Shown here: positions 21,893 through 32,810 of the stretch, in pieces
Numbering within the stretch: the stretch's first letter is position 1
Layout: each line of letters starts with the position of its first letter
Source: Onthophagus taurus
Taxonomy: Eukaryota > Arthropoda > Insecta > Coleoptera > Scarabaeidae
Reading direction: 5' to 3'
Assembly (NCBI RefSeq): GCF_036711975.1
Contig: NC_091967.1
Location: 16,678,001 to 16,742,000 of the forward strand
DNA length: 64,000 nt
The notes under the pieces: generated by a model
What the model saw: the letters and a program-made list of their open reading frames with translations, nothing else
The model's database searches: none
Told to the model about the DNA's origin: nothing
Position numbers and translations under genes: made by a program

Positions 21893-23077
21893 AGATATCA
21901 ATAAAATTTTAAAATGATTATTTGTTTTTTCTTTATTATGTAGATTTAAATTTGATTTCATATTGTAGTAATATTACACCATTAAATGTTGTCTGAAGAT
22001 CTTTGGCCACGTACGAAGTTTAAATATTTTCTTATTTCTTACCAAAACTTCTGGCTTCTTGTACAGTTTTTCCTTTTTTTGTGATTATCTTGTTTATTGC
22101 TGTATCCCCAGTCTTACGCTCTCCTATCTTTCCACTTCACAGCTTTCTTGCCAACATAATGGGGTCATCTCTTCAGTATTCTGATTTATCTGTAGATGTC
22201 TCCACAAACTGAGCTGCCACTTCTCTATAAAATCATCCAGAGCCTCAATATTTAAATTTTTCTTTATGCCAAGTTATAAACCTTACTTAGTTAATTACAA
22301 ATAAGCATTTTGAATTGTTGCTTACTAAATATCTGGCTCCAAATTGGCGATTTCTTCTTCAAGCTCAGCTTACAAAACTTGCAAGGTTTGCAAATCTGGG
22401 TTATTAGATCTGACGATATGGTCGGCCAAACATCAAAAACAAGCAATATTCCTCAACGATTTTTCTTCATGTATCTGAGACTATTAATAAAATATAGCGA
22501 AAAGGGTTACTCCATAAGCTAAATAAAACGCTACCAGCTCAATATGTCCAAGTCTTTTCCAAGACGATTTTTTAGAGTGCAAACAGGAAACAAAATATTC
22601 AAATTTTAAAGACACCAGACTTGCTCCTTATGGTTATTTACTAATCATATCGATTCCTGCAAGATACTGTTAATAGAATTCTGGATCTGCTTCCCGAAGA
22701 TTACATATTGCTTCCAGAGGGCTAAATACTACTGGCGGAAGCAAGATACTATTAATAGAATTGTAGATTTGCTTGCAGAACACTACTTATCGCTTCCAGA
22801 ATATCAAGAATATACAAATGTTATTATTATTATATCCCACTAAGTATTAAGTTGGTGTTCAAATAAAATTGTTATAAATTATTTTGTTTATAAAAACTGG
22901 TGTGATTAGTATAATTGATGGTAAACCTTCAATTACCAAATAACGTTAGAACATATTTTAAGATATACCAGAACATACATATAAATAACTTCTGATATAT
23001 TTGAGATGGGATCACTGGTACTGATTCCTATCAGTTGATTATTGACCTTGTTTAAACGCAATTTATTATAATTATAG

Positions 23078-24080
23078 GTCCTCTCCAGATCAAAAATTTC
23101 AACCAAGGACTTGTACCAGTTGTAATAGATCGTATACAACGCAATCATCATTTAAAACCCACAAATACAGATGTCCAGCTAACCCACTTATTACAAAGGT
23201 TACAGAAAAAAAGAGTTGTATCCGTTGTGGGAAAACGTTCCTAAAAAAAGCAGCTTTTTTAAAACATTTTAGAAGATGTCAAAGAGGTAGAACGATACCA
23301 TGTGATGTATGTCAAAAACTATTTAAAACTGTTACCGAAAGAAACAAACATAAAAAAAGGGTCCACGATGCAGAAAATTGCCAAAAATATCCGTGCGACA
23401 TTTGCGACCAAACGTTTCGAGATAAGCCAACACTTACGCGCCATAAAAAACGTCATTTGAATCAATATGATTTTACATGTGATGAATGTGGGGAGCAATT
23501 TGTCGTGAAGAGCTCGTTTGAGTATCATATTTTATCAAAACATAAAGGTGTCAGACATGCTTGTAAAGATTGTGGAAAAATATTCACTACTGAATGGTAT
23601 CTTAGAGAGCATTCTGTCAAACATAACGATGATTACGAGCAACAATATTTTTCATGTTCTGAATGTGAAAAAAAGTTTATGGTGAAAAGTAGTTTAAACC
23701 AACATATTAAACGTGTCCATTGTGGCAAAGGTTTAAGCATATGTGAAATATGCGGTAAAGCTGTGACATCAAAGACAAGCTTACGCGATCATATAATGAT
23801 TCACACTGGTGAAAAACCATTCAAGTGTGAAGTGTGCAAGAAACCATTTAAAACGAAGAACTTATTAAAGATCCACGTGAGAACCCATACTAATAGTAAA
23901 CCGTTTGTTTGCAACATATGTGAAAAGGCATTTACACAAAGAACATCTTTAGTTGTTCATATCAGGCAACATACTGGAGAGAAACCTTATCCTTGTGTAG
24001 TTTGTAATAGAAGATTTTATACTAGTTCTTCATTAAAAGTTCATTCGAAAAGTCATGGTGTACCTTTAAGTGATATTTAA
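23078..24080 (+). CDS. Duplicate C2H2 zinc-finger terminal exon (copy A')
   Basis: Nearly identical to the exon at 16950: same acceptor, same phase, frame from 23079 to the stop at 24078-24080, exactly the same length (333 residues plus stop). Differences include Met to Lys at the position of 17083, Ala to Thr in KTVAERN and His to Arg before the finger-4 helix end. All zinc ligands are kept. Likely to have the same DNA preference as the parent. Starting it at an internal codon (23457) would remove three to four good fingers. Confidence 0.87.
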
Positions 24081-25866
24081 AGTATTGTAACATTGATGTG
24101 AACAATAAAATATTTTCAATATAAATTGTGTTGTGTAATTTATACTAGGTCAACTGATAAATAAGATACTGACTATATTCGTTAACAACTATTAAAATAT
24201 AACGAAGGTCTTTAATGATGTAAACATTCAATCACAAGGTAATGTTATAAATTTGCTTTAAGATATGTTGAAACGTAAATCACTTCTGATATATTTTAGG
24301 TGGAAATTATGCAGAAACATCCGCAAATAGGAAAGGTTCGTTTTCTCTCTAAGTCCAAACATTATCGCAGAATTCTGCTGGTACCATTGCGTACTAAAGT
24401 TGATTTGGAGGAAGACTTGAAAGAAACTTTAAAGACAAAAAAATCACACCAAAAAGAGGAAGACTTGATAGAGACTGGTTATAGAAGAAAAAAATTGAGA
24501 AAGAAGAGGGCTGGGCAGACAAGAAGGAATGTGAAAAGACACTGTAAGAGCAAAAAAGGAACTAGATAGCGAAGAGGAAGAATGGAAAGGGTCGTTAAAG
24601 GCAAGAAAATAACTGAACAAGATTTAAAAAAAAAACACTGAACATTCTAAAATACATGGTATACCGTTAAGTTGTTTTTAAAGATATCAATAAAATTTTA
24701 AAATGATTATTTGTTTTTTCTTTATTATGTAGATTTAAATTTGATTTCATATTATAGTAATATTACACCATTAAATGTTGTCTGAAGATCTTTGGCCACG
24801 TACGAAGTTTAAATATTTTCTTATTTCTTACCAAAATTTTTGGCTTCTTGTATAGTTTTTCCTTTTTTTGTGATTATCTTGTTTATTGCTGTATCCCCAG
24901 TCTTACGGTCTCCTATCTTTCCACTTCACAGCTTTCTTGCCAACATAATGGGGTCATCTCTTCAGTATTCTGATTTATCTGTAGATGTCTCCACAAACTG
25001 AGCTGCCACTTCTCTATAAAATCATCCAGAGCCTCAATATTTAAATTTTTCGTTATGCCAAGTTATAAACCTTACTTAGTTAATTACAAATAAGCATTTT
25101 GAATTGTTGCTTACTAAATATCTGGCTCCAAATTGGCGATTTCTTCTTCAAGCTCAGCTTACAAAACTTGCAAGGTTTGCAAATCTGGGTTATTAGATCT
25201 GACGATATGGTCGGCCAAACATCAAAAACAAGCAATATTCCTCAACGATTTTTCTTCATGTATCTGAGACTATTAATAAAATATGGCGAAAAGGGTTACT
25301 CCATAAGCTAAATAAAACGCTACCAGCTCAATATGTCCAAGTCTTTTCCAAGACGATTTTTTAGAGTGCAAACAGGAAACAAAATATTCAAATTTTAAAG
25401 ACACCAGACTTGCTCCTTATGGTTATTTACTAATCATATCGATTCCTGCAAGATACTGTTAATAGAATTCTAGATCTGCTTCCCGAAGATTACATATTGC
25501 TTCCAGAGGGCTAAATACTACTGGCGGAAGCAAGATACTATTAATAGAATTGTAGATTTGCTTGCAGAACACTACTTATCGCTTCCAGAATATCAAGAAT
25601 ATACAAATGTTATTATTATTATATCCCACTAAGTATTAAGTTGGTGTTCAAATAAAATTGTTATAAATTATTTTGTTTATAAAAACTGGTGTGATTAGTA
25701 TAATTGATTGTAAACCTTCAATTACCAAATAACGTTAGAACATATTTTAAGATATACCAGAACATACATATAAATAACTTCTGATATATTTGAGATGGGA
25801 TCACTGGTACCGATTCCTATCAGTTGATTATTGACCTTGTTTAAACTCAATTTATTATAATTATAG

Positions 25867-26869
25867 GTCCTCTCCAGATCAAAAATTTCAACCAAGGACT
25901 TGTACCAGTTGTAATAGATCGTATACAACGCAATCATCATTTAAAACCCACAAATACAGATGTCCAGCTAACCCACTTATTACAAAGGTTACAGAAAAAA
26001 AGAGTTGTATCCGTTGTGGGAAAACGTTCCTAAAAAAAGCAGCTTTTTTAAAACATTTTAGAAGATGTCAAAGAGGTAGAACGATACCATGTGATGTATG
26101 TCAAAAACTATTTAAAACTGTTACCGAAAGAAACAAACATAAAAAAAGGGTCCACGATGCAGAAAATTGCCAAAAATATCCGTGCGACATTTGCGACCAA
26201 ACGTTTCGAAATAAGCCAACACTTACGCACCATAAAAAACGTCATTTGAATCAATATGATTTTACATGTGATGAATGTGGGAAGCAATTTGTCGTGAAGA
26301 GCTCGTTTGAGTATCATATTTTATCAAAACATAAAGGTGTCAGACATGCTTGTAAGGATTGTGGAAAAATATTCACTACTGAACGGTATCTTAGAGAGCA
26401 TTCTGTCAAACATAACGATGATTACGAGCAACAATATTTTTCATGTTCTGAATGTGAAAAAAAGTTTATGGTGAAAAGTAGTTTAAACCAACATATTAAA
26501 CGTTTCCATTGCGGCAAAGGTTTAAGCATATGTGAAATATGCGGTAAAGCTGTGACATCAAAGACAAGCTTACGCGATCATATAATGATTCACACTGGTG
26601 AAAAACCATTCAAGTGTGAAGTGTGCAAGAAACCATTTAAAACGAAGAACTTATTAAAGATCCACGTGAGAACCCATACTAATAGTAAACCGTTTGTTTG
26701 CAACATATGTGAAAAGGCATTTACACAAAGAACATCTTTAGTTGTTCATATCAGGCAACATACTGGAGAGAAACCTTATCCTTGTGTAGTTTGTAATAGA
26801 AGATTTTATACTAGTTCTTCATTAAAAGTTCATTCGAAAAGTCATGGTGTACCTTTAAGTGATATTTAA
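25867..26869 (+). CDS. Duplicate C2H2 zinc-finger terminal exon (copy A'')
   Basis: Third copy of the 16950 exon: acceptor AATTATAG ends 25866, frame 25868 to the stop at 26867-26869, length identical to the other two. It shares the internal Lys with A' and differs by a few substitutions (for example EQF to KQF, EWYL to ERYL, RVHC to RFHC). The uninterrupted frame in all three copies means they are either very recent or still under constraint. Confidence 0.87.
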
Positions 26870-28238
26870 AGTATTGTAACACTGATGTGAACAATAAAAT
26901 ATTTTCAATATAAATTGTGTTGTGTAATTTATACTAGGTCAACTGATAAATAAGATACTGACTATATTCGTAAACAACTATTAAAATATAACGAAGGTCT
27001 TTAATGATGTAAAGATTCAATCACAAGGTAATGTTATAAATTTGCTTTAAGATATGTTGAAACGTAAATCACTTCCGATATATTTTAGGTGGAAATTATG
27101 CAGAAACATCCGCAAATAGGAAAGGTTCGTTTTCTCTCTAAGTCCAAACATTATCGCAGAATTCTGCTGGTACCATTACGTACTAAAGTTGATTTGGAGG
27201 AAGACTTGAAAGAAACTTTAAAGACAAAAAAAATCACACCAAAAAGAGGAAGACTTGAAAGAGACTGGTTATAGAAGAAAAAAATTGAGAAAGAAGAGGG
27301 CTGGGCAGACAAGAAGGAGTGTGAAAAGACACTGTAAGAGCAAGAAAGGAACTAGATAGCGAAGAGGAAGAATGGAAAGGGTCGTTAAAGGCAAGAAAAT
27401 AACTGAACAAGATTTAAAAAAAAAACATTGAACATTCTAAAATACATGGTATACCGTTAAGTTGTTTTTAAAGATATCAATAAAATTTTAAAATGATTAT
27501 TTGTTTTTTCTTTATTATGTAGATTTAAATTTGATTTCATATTATAGTAATATTACACCATTAAATGTTGTCTGAAGATCTTTGGCCACGTACGAAGTTT
27601 GAATATTTTCTTATTTCTTACCAAAATTTTTGGCTTCTTGTATAGTTTTTCCTTTTTTTGTGATTATCTTGTTTATTGCTGTATCCCCAGTCTTACGGTC
27701 TCCTATCTTTCCACTTCACAGCTTTCTTGCCAACATAATGGGGTCATCTCTTCAGTATTCTGATTTATCTGTAGATGTCCCCACAAACTGAGCTGCCACT
27801 TTTCTATAAAATCATCCAGAGCCTCAATATTTAAATTTTTCTTTATGCCAAGTTATGAACCTTACTTAGTTAATTACAAATAAGTATTTTGAATTGTTAC
27901 TTGCTAAATATCTGGCTCCAAATTGGCGATTTCTTCTTCAAGCTCAGCTTACAAAACTTGCAAGGTTTGCAAATCTGGGTCATTAGATCTGACGATATGG
28001 TCGGCCAAACATCAAATACAAGCAATACTCCTCAACGATTTTTCTTCATGTATCTGAGACTATTGATAAGATATGACGAAAAGGGTTACTCCATAAGCTA
28101 AATAAAACGCTACCAGCTCAATATGTCCAAGTCTTTTCCAAGACCTTTTTTTAGAGTGCAAACAGGAAACAAAATATTCAAATTTTAAAGACATCAGACT
28201 TGCTCTTTATGGTTATTTACTAATCATATCGATTCCTG

Positions 28239-28721
28239 TAAAGCCGATTGTTTTCGCCAGGGGTGGGGTTATCCGCTCTTGAGAAATGTCCACGCTTGCT
28301 CTTCCTCTTTAGCAATCCAGTCGTAGTGTTGTAGAGACTAAATCATAGGATTTAGTTGGTTGGGATTATTTAAAGAAGTTTCATTTTGGTTTTTAGATAG
28401 AAATCTTCTTCGCGGCTTAGCCGGATCTGAATCCCTTACTCTAATTTGTAGAGGAACTTCATCGAAGGGTTTTCTAGCATAGGATGTTTCCGAAATTTAG
28501 GACGGTAAATATGATTTAATTTTTTTATTTTTGGGAGGCTCAATTATTAACTCAATAAATCATTAACCCAATGAATTAGTTTAGTACCTACTCTATATCT
28601 TGTAAAAAATAATAGTAAATGTAATAAAACACCAAATAAATAAAAACTCCATTGTTATTGCTTTGCCTTATTATAAAATAAATTTACTCGTAAATTATAG
28701 TTACTAATAGCATCATTTTAG
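28239..28721. other. Spacer, nothing recognised
   Basis: Unique sequence from the end of the tandem array to the acceptor CATTTTAG of the next exon. The first 250 bp are less AT-rich and may be transposon debris, but no motif is readable. Confidence 0.35.
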
Positions 28722-29157
28722 GTTGACCTTGGAAAATGTAGAACCATTGATGGACGTTGACCGTGGAAACAAAGAAATCATATATGATAAACAAAACTGG
28801 GTGGAAGACATAAAGATTCATTTTAATTTCGAAGAAGAATTTGATGAAACCACGATTTCAATTGAAAATAATTCCCTTGTGGAGGAACCATCCGATCAAC
28901 CAGCTTTACAAAAAAATAGTATTCTAAGGACACTTCTTACTAGTGCTACTTTTCATCAAAACTATATTTCTAACGCTGATTCGAATTTGATGAGTGGATT
29001 GTGTCAATGTGCCGACAAAAATAATCATAAATGTTTAAATATTTTTGATATTACTACAAACGGCCTTTGTCAGCAATTAAATAATAATTTCATTTCTAAT
29101 TCCTCAGATGTTGTCGAAATAATTGATAGCGATGACGATATTTTCATTGTAAACTAA
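28722..29157 (+). CDS. Fingerless terminal exon with LxxLL block and SIM-like tail
   Basis: Acceptor CATTTTAG ends at 28721; G28722 completes a codon, same phase as the finger exons, and the frame runs from 28723 (L-T-L-E-N-V-E-P...) to the stop at 29155-29157, 144 residues. There is no C2H2 finger. The leader is acidic; LQKNSILRTLLTS at about residues 66-78 matches LQTSSILRTLLSG of the exon at 12248 and contains LRTLL (LxxLL). The C-terminus DVVEIIDSDDDIFIVN has the hydrophobic-then-acidic pattern of a SUMO-interaction motif. AATAAA overlaps the stop region. It could be a genuine finger-free isoform or an exon that lost its fingers. Confidence 0.65.
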
Positions 29158-29289
29158 ATAAAACATTCTAGATATACCTTTTGAATTTAATAATCATAAT
29201 TATTTATATTTTTTATATTTGAGTTAATTTGTACTTATTTAAAATAAATATATTATGTAGTTTAACGATTTTTTTTATTACAATTATAG

Positions 29290-29660
29290 GTATTTGCCAA
29301 AAATGAAAAATAAAACACTCCAAGATACAGGACCAACCCTAACAGTCATAAAAATTGAAAGTAATATAGAGAAAATAAGTAAAGTTTGGCTTGACTTACC
29401 ATATATCAGTAGTCCATAAAGGTATTAAATATCAATGCAAAGAATGCGGAAAACTTTTTACAGCAGAACACTACTTGAAAAAACACATAACGACGATTAT
29501 GTACAGAAACACTTTTCATGTTCAGTGTGAGTACAATATTCTGGTGATAAGCCTTTTCTCTGTGATATTTGTAACAAACGATTTTACACTAGAACGGTAC
29601 TAAAGAAGCATTCTAAAACTCATGGTGTTTCATTAAGTTCTGTATTGTGTAATATTTAAT
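29290..29660 (+). pseudogene. Degenerate zinc-finger terminal exon
   Basis: It follows ATTACAATTATAG (ends 29289) in the usual phase: Y-L-P-K-M-K-N..., with VIKIES as a SUMO-type site, then a stop after about 39 codons. Shifted remnants of fingers follow: CKECGKLFTAEHYLKKH, then a jump to CDICNKRFYTRTVLKKHSKTHGVSLSS (about 29558-29645, with a frame change). Middle fingers are deleted. It belongs to the 31649/32811 subfamily by sequence. Confidence 0.7.
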
Positions 29661-29760
29661 AAAATATTTCCAAGAATAAGCTATGGACGTATTAATTTAT
29701 AATGTTTAATAATATTTTTCAACTTTAACAGATAACTCTATTCCCAGCCGTTTTCTCTAA

Positions 29761-29815
29761 CCTCTAGCACGGCTTAACCCGAAATTTCTAGATCTAGTAT
29801 TAGTTCATTTAGACA
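29761..29815 (+). mobile_element. Fragment of Penelope-like element end
   Basis: CGGCTTAACCCGAAA followed by TTCTAGATCTAGTATTAGTTC matches, with a few changes, the right end of the Penelope-like element at about 10692-10730. A solo terminal fragment without RT sequence. Confidence 0.5.
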
Positions 29816-29912
29816 TCAAGATTTCTAACGCATTTTCCGATTAATTCCACCGTTTCATAAATTAAAAAGTGGTTGCATTTATTATTTCTATTAATCCCTC
29901 TATAGCTTTCAA

Positions 29913-30330
29913 GAAGTCAAATGTCAAAATTAAATATAACGTTTTTTTGATAAATATTGAAATGATCTTAATAAGAATAAAAAATGCTATAATTTGATAC
30001 CAAACATGATATATTTGGGTTAAAAAATAAAAAGTTAGGTTAGAAACTGTCAAATGTCAAAATTAAATATAATGATTTTTTGATAAATATTGAAATGATC
30101 TTAATAAGAATCAAAAATGCTTTCATTTGATACCAAGCATGATATATTTGGGTTAAAAAATAAAAAAGTTAGGTTAGAAACTGTCAAATGTCAAAATTAA
30201 ATATAATGATTTTTTGATAAATATTTAAATGATATTAATAAGAATCAAAAATGCTTTCATTTGAAACCAAACATGATATATTTAGGTTAAAAAATAAAAA
30301 AATTTAGGTTAGTAACTGTCAAATGTCAAA
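29913..30330. repeat. 134-bp tandem repeat, three units
   Basis: The start CTGTCAAATGTCAAAATTAAA recurs at about 29913, 30047, 30181 and 30316, spacing 134-135 bp. Units include TTGATACCAAACATGATATA and end in a GTTAGGTTAG block. No coding sense. Confidence 0.8.
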
Positions 30331-31089
30331 TAATCGCCATTTTTTTTTTTTTGCTAAAAATGAAGATATTTCGATAACGGTTGGAGATAAGTAAGCCGAG
30401 TTTGGGTTCATTTTAAAGGATTTTTAATTTTCTATCCATTAATGTTAAAAAAGAATAGCTTTATAACTAAAAAAAATTTCTTATTCAAAAATTCATGGTA
30501 TTCAGTTCTATGTATGTATGTATAATACATAATAAAATATTTCTAAATAAAAATGTTGAAATCGTATTTTTTGTAAAATTCTTAACAATTGTTAAAGCTA
30601 TGTAATTACGTATAGTTCGTTTTTTTTTCTATAATACTTGTCAATTTAAATTTTTTAGGGTTTCTGTTGGTATTATCTAGGACTCTTATAAAATTTATGT
30701 TCTTTTCCTGATTTTTAGTAACATTTTCAGTAACTAAATAGTTGAGGTTAAAATACTAATAAATTTTTAGATAAATACGATTTTAACGAAGTACATATTT
30801 GTTGTAAAAACGTGCTACAAAGTAATTAAATAGAACAAAACACCTTTTCTAGGTAAATAAATGGCAAATAAGCACCCCACAACATTTTTTATGCACCTTT
30901 TCTTTTTGAATAACGAAAGCTCAAACGTCAGTGTGACATATTTATTTCAAAACATGATAAAACAAAACACTCTGTTAATTTTGCCAACTTTACAACAATT
31001 TGGCAGGTATTATGGAAAAAAAATGAACTATATTCATATCTTAGTTATCATTAAAACAAAAAAAATAGCTAATGTTGCTAACTATACCG
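30331..31089. other. Spacer, nothing recognised
   Basis: AT-rich DNA after the 134-bp repeat. The open frame at 30861-31142 partly overlaps the dispersed repeat at 31090 and shows no known domain. Confidence 0.35.
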
Positions 31090-31600
31090 TAAGTGCTGTA
31101 ATGAGACTCCTTACAGCATCCAATACTATAATGAGATTTTAGTAACATTTTATGGAACCAATTCAAGTTGGTGACATTGGGTCATTAATTTTTCTAGTTG
31201 TCAAAGTGACAATTTGAATTGTAATTAATTAATATTAATAAATAAAAAAAATTAATTATTATTTTTCTCTGGAAGTAGTGTTTTAATAGAACTCTGAGCA
31301 ATTTCTCTTATTTCGAGAGGTGCACATGAAACATTTTTTTCAGGTGAATACATTTTGTGTTTTGAATTCAAATTTCTATTTTCATGTGTTACGGTGTTAC
31401 CAACTGCTACATACCTATTTCCCTACATTGTCAAAATTTATTTTATTTTTGTTAAAAAAAAAAGGATAAAAACGCGAATTACAAAAAATAGCATAAAAGC
31501 ACGTTTTATAAGATTTAAAGCACTCGTTCATTAAAACTTAAACTTAAATTCGTGGATTTCAAACGTGTCTTACGAAACTAGTTTTTTAATATACTATTAT
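31090..31600 (-). mobile_element. Dispersed repeat with recombinase-like 5' ORF start, copy 1
   Basis: This block matches, in reverse orientation, 63010-63490: shared parts include the ACTAGTTTCGTAAGACACG end (31590 side) and the segment around TATAGTATTGGATGCT. Read on the minus strand, ATG (about 31360) starts MYSPEKNVSCAPLEIREIA, then QSSIKTLLPEKN. The pattern IA..S...LLP.K resembles the N-terminus of tyrosine-recombinase-like ORFs in insect mobile elements (compare 34173-34358). No catalytic domain is present. Confidence 0.55.
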
Positions 31601-31648
31601 GCAATTATTTCTTTAAAATACTTAATTTGCTTTTCATTACAATTATAG

Positions 31649-32582
31649 GTCTTCATCATCTAAAGAGGATCAAACATGCCAAGAAGAAATCGGATGTATT
31701 GAAACAATGAGTTGTATTAAATGTAAAAATACGTTTGATACAAAATCATCATTTTCGAAACATTTTCCGAAATGTACAGGATCAAGACTGATACCTTGCG
31801 AGATATGTCAAAAGAAGTTTGAAAGTAATACAGAAAAAATGTACCATGTAAAGAGAGCGCACGATCCATCTCGGATTACTTTTGCATGTACGATTTGCGA
31901 TAAAACATTTATGACTCAAATAGGAGTTAAACGTCACGAGGGTACACATGTAAACCAATTCAAGTATGGCTGCACAGAGTGCGATAAAAAATATAATCTT
32001 AAGACTAGCTTGGATCATCATGTAGCAGTTGAGCATAAAGGTATTAGGTATCAATGTAAGGAATGCGGAAAATCGTTTACAGATAAAAGGTATATGAAGG
32101 AACATTCTTTTACACACAAAGAAGATTATGTTCCGAAAAGATTTACATGTACAGTATGTGACAAAAAAATGACGTCCAAACACTATTTTTTACGTCACGT
32201 GGCATGCCACAGTAATCCTAACGTAACATCAGTCGTTTGTGAAGTGTGCGGTAAAACTGTGACATCAAAATCAAGCTTAAGAGATCACATGATGATTCAC
32301 ACGGGCGAAAAACCATTTGAGTGTAAAGTATGTGGGAAAATGTTTAATAAAGCCCGCTTATTAAAAATTCACATAAGAATTCATACCAAGGAAAAGCCAC
32401 ACGTTTGTGATATCTGCGGCAAAGCATTTTCTCAAAGATCAACGTTAGTTATTCACAATCGACTACATTCTGGCGAAAAACCTTTTGTTTGCGTAATATG
32501 TAATAAACGATTTTACACGAAATCAATATTAAAAACTCATTCGAAGTCTCATGGTGAACCGTTGAGTTCTACAAAATTATAA
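31649..32582 (+). CDS. C2H2 zinc-finger terminal exon
   Basis: Acceptor ATTACAATTATAG ends at 31648; frame from 31650 (S-S-S-S-K-E-D-Q...) to the stop at 32580-32582, 310 residues. Fingers: CIKCKNTF (Cys-ended), CEICQKKF, CTICDKTF, CTECDKKY, CKECGKSF, CTVCDKKM, CEVCGKTV, CKVCGKMF, CDICGKAF and CVICNKRF, then HSKSHGEPLSSTKL. The last four have TGEKP/TKEKP/SGEKP linkers. Close paralogue of 32811. The methionine at 31707 is not required as a start, since the equivalent position in 32811 is Ile. Confidence 0.87.
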
Positions 32583-32810
32583 AAAAAACCTAATAGGAAG
32601 AAAATGAATACTTTTTGAAGCAACTCTTTCACACATGAAGAAACGAAAATGTTTAAGTTTAAATAAACGAATTAGTAGTACTTTAACTGGTTTTATTATC
32701 GAAATTTTTTTTAAATCTGACTAGTTATGAATCGTTAAAACAAAAACAGTAAATTAATTTATTCAATTATTTATTTAAAATAGTTAATTTGCTTTTCATT
32801 ACAGTTATAG

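Larger units (their letters stand above)
21854..28238 (+). repeat. Tandem array C-A'-C'-A''-C'' with 2,789-bp period
   Basis: Segment C (806 bp) occurs at 21854-22659, 24643-25448 and 27433-28238. Segment A (about 1,983 bp) occurs first at 16532-18514 and then as 22660-24642 and 25449-27432. Each A ends and each C begins at the same join, where the parental ends share CAT (18515-18517 and 21854-21856). Copies are nearly identical. C contains the last codons of the exon at 20986 plus a decayed minus-strand non-LTR piece. A contains minisatellite, acceptor, zinc-finger exon and the start of the purine tract. Parental DNA between A and C (18518-21853) is missing from the array units. Confidence 0.9.

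Noticed and set aside
22310-22522. ORF repeated at 25099 and 27889
   Set aside because: Belongs to duplicated segment C; the surrounding DNA is decayed non-LTR sequence and the frame has no domain.
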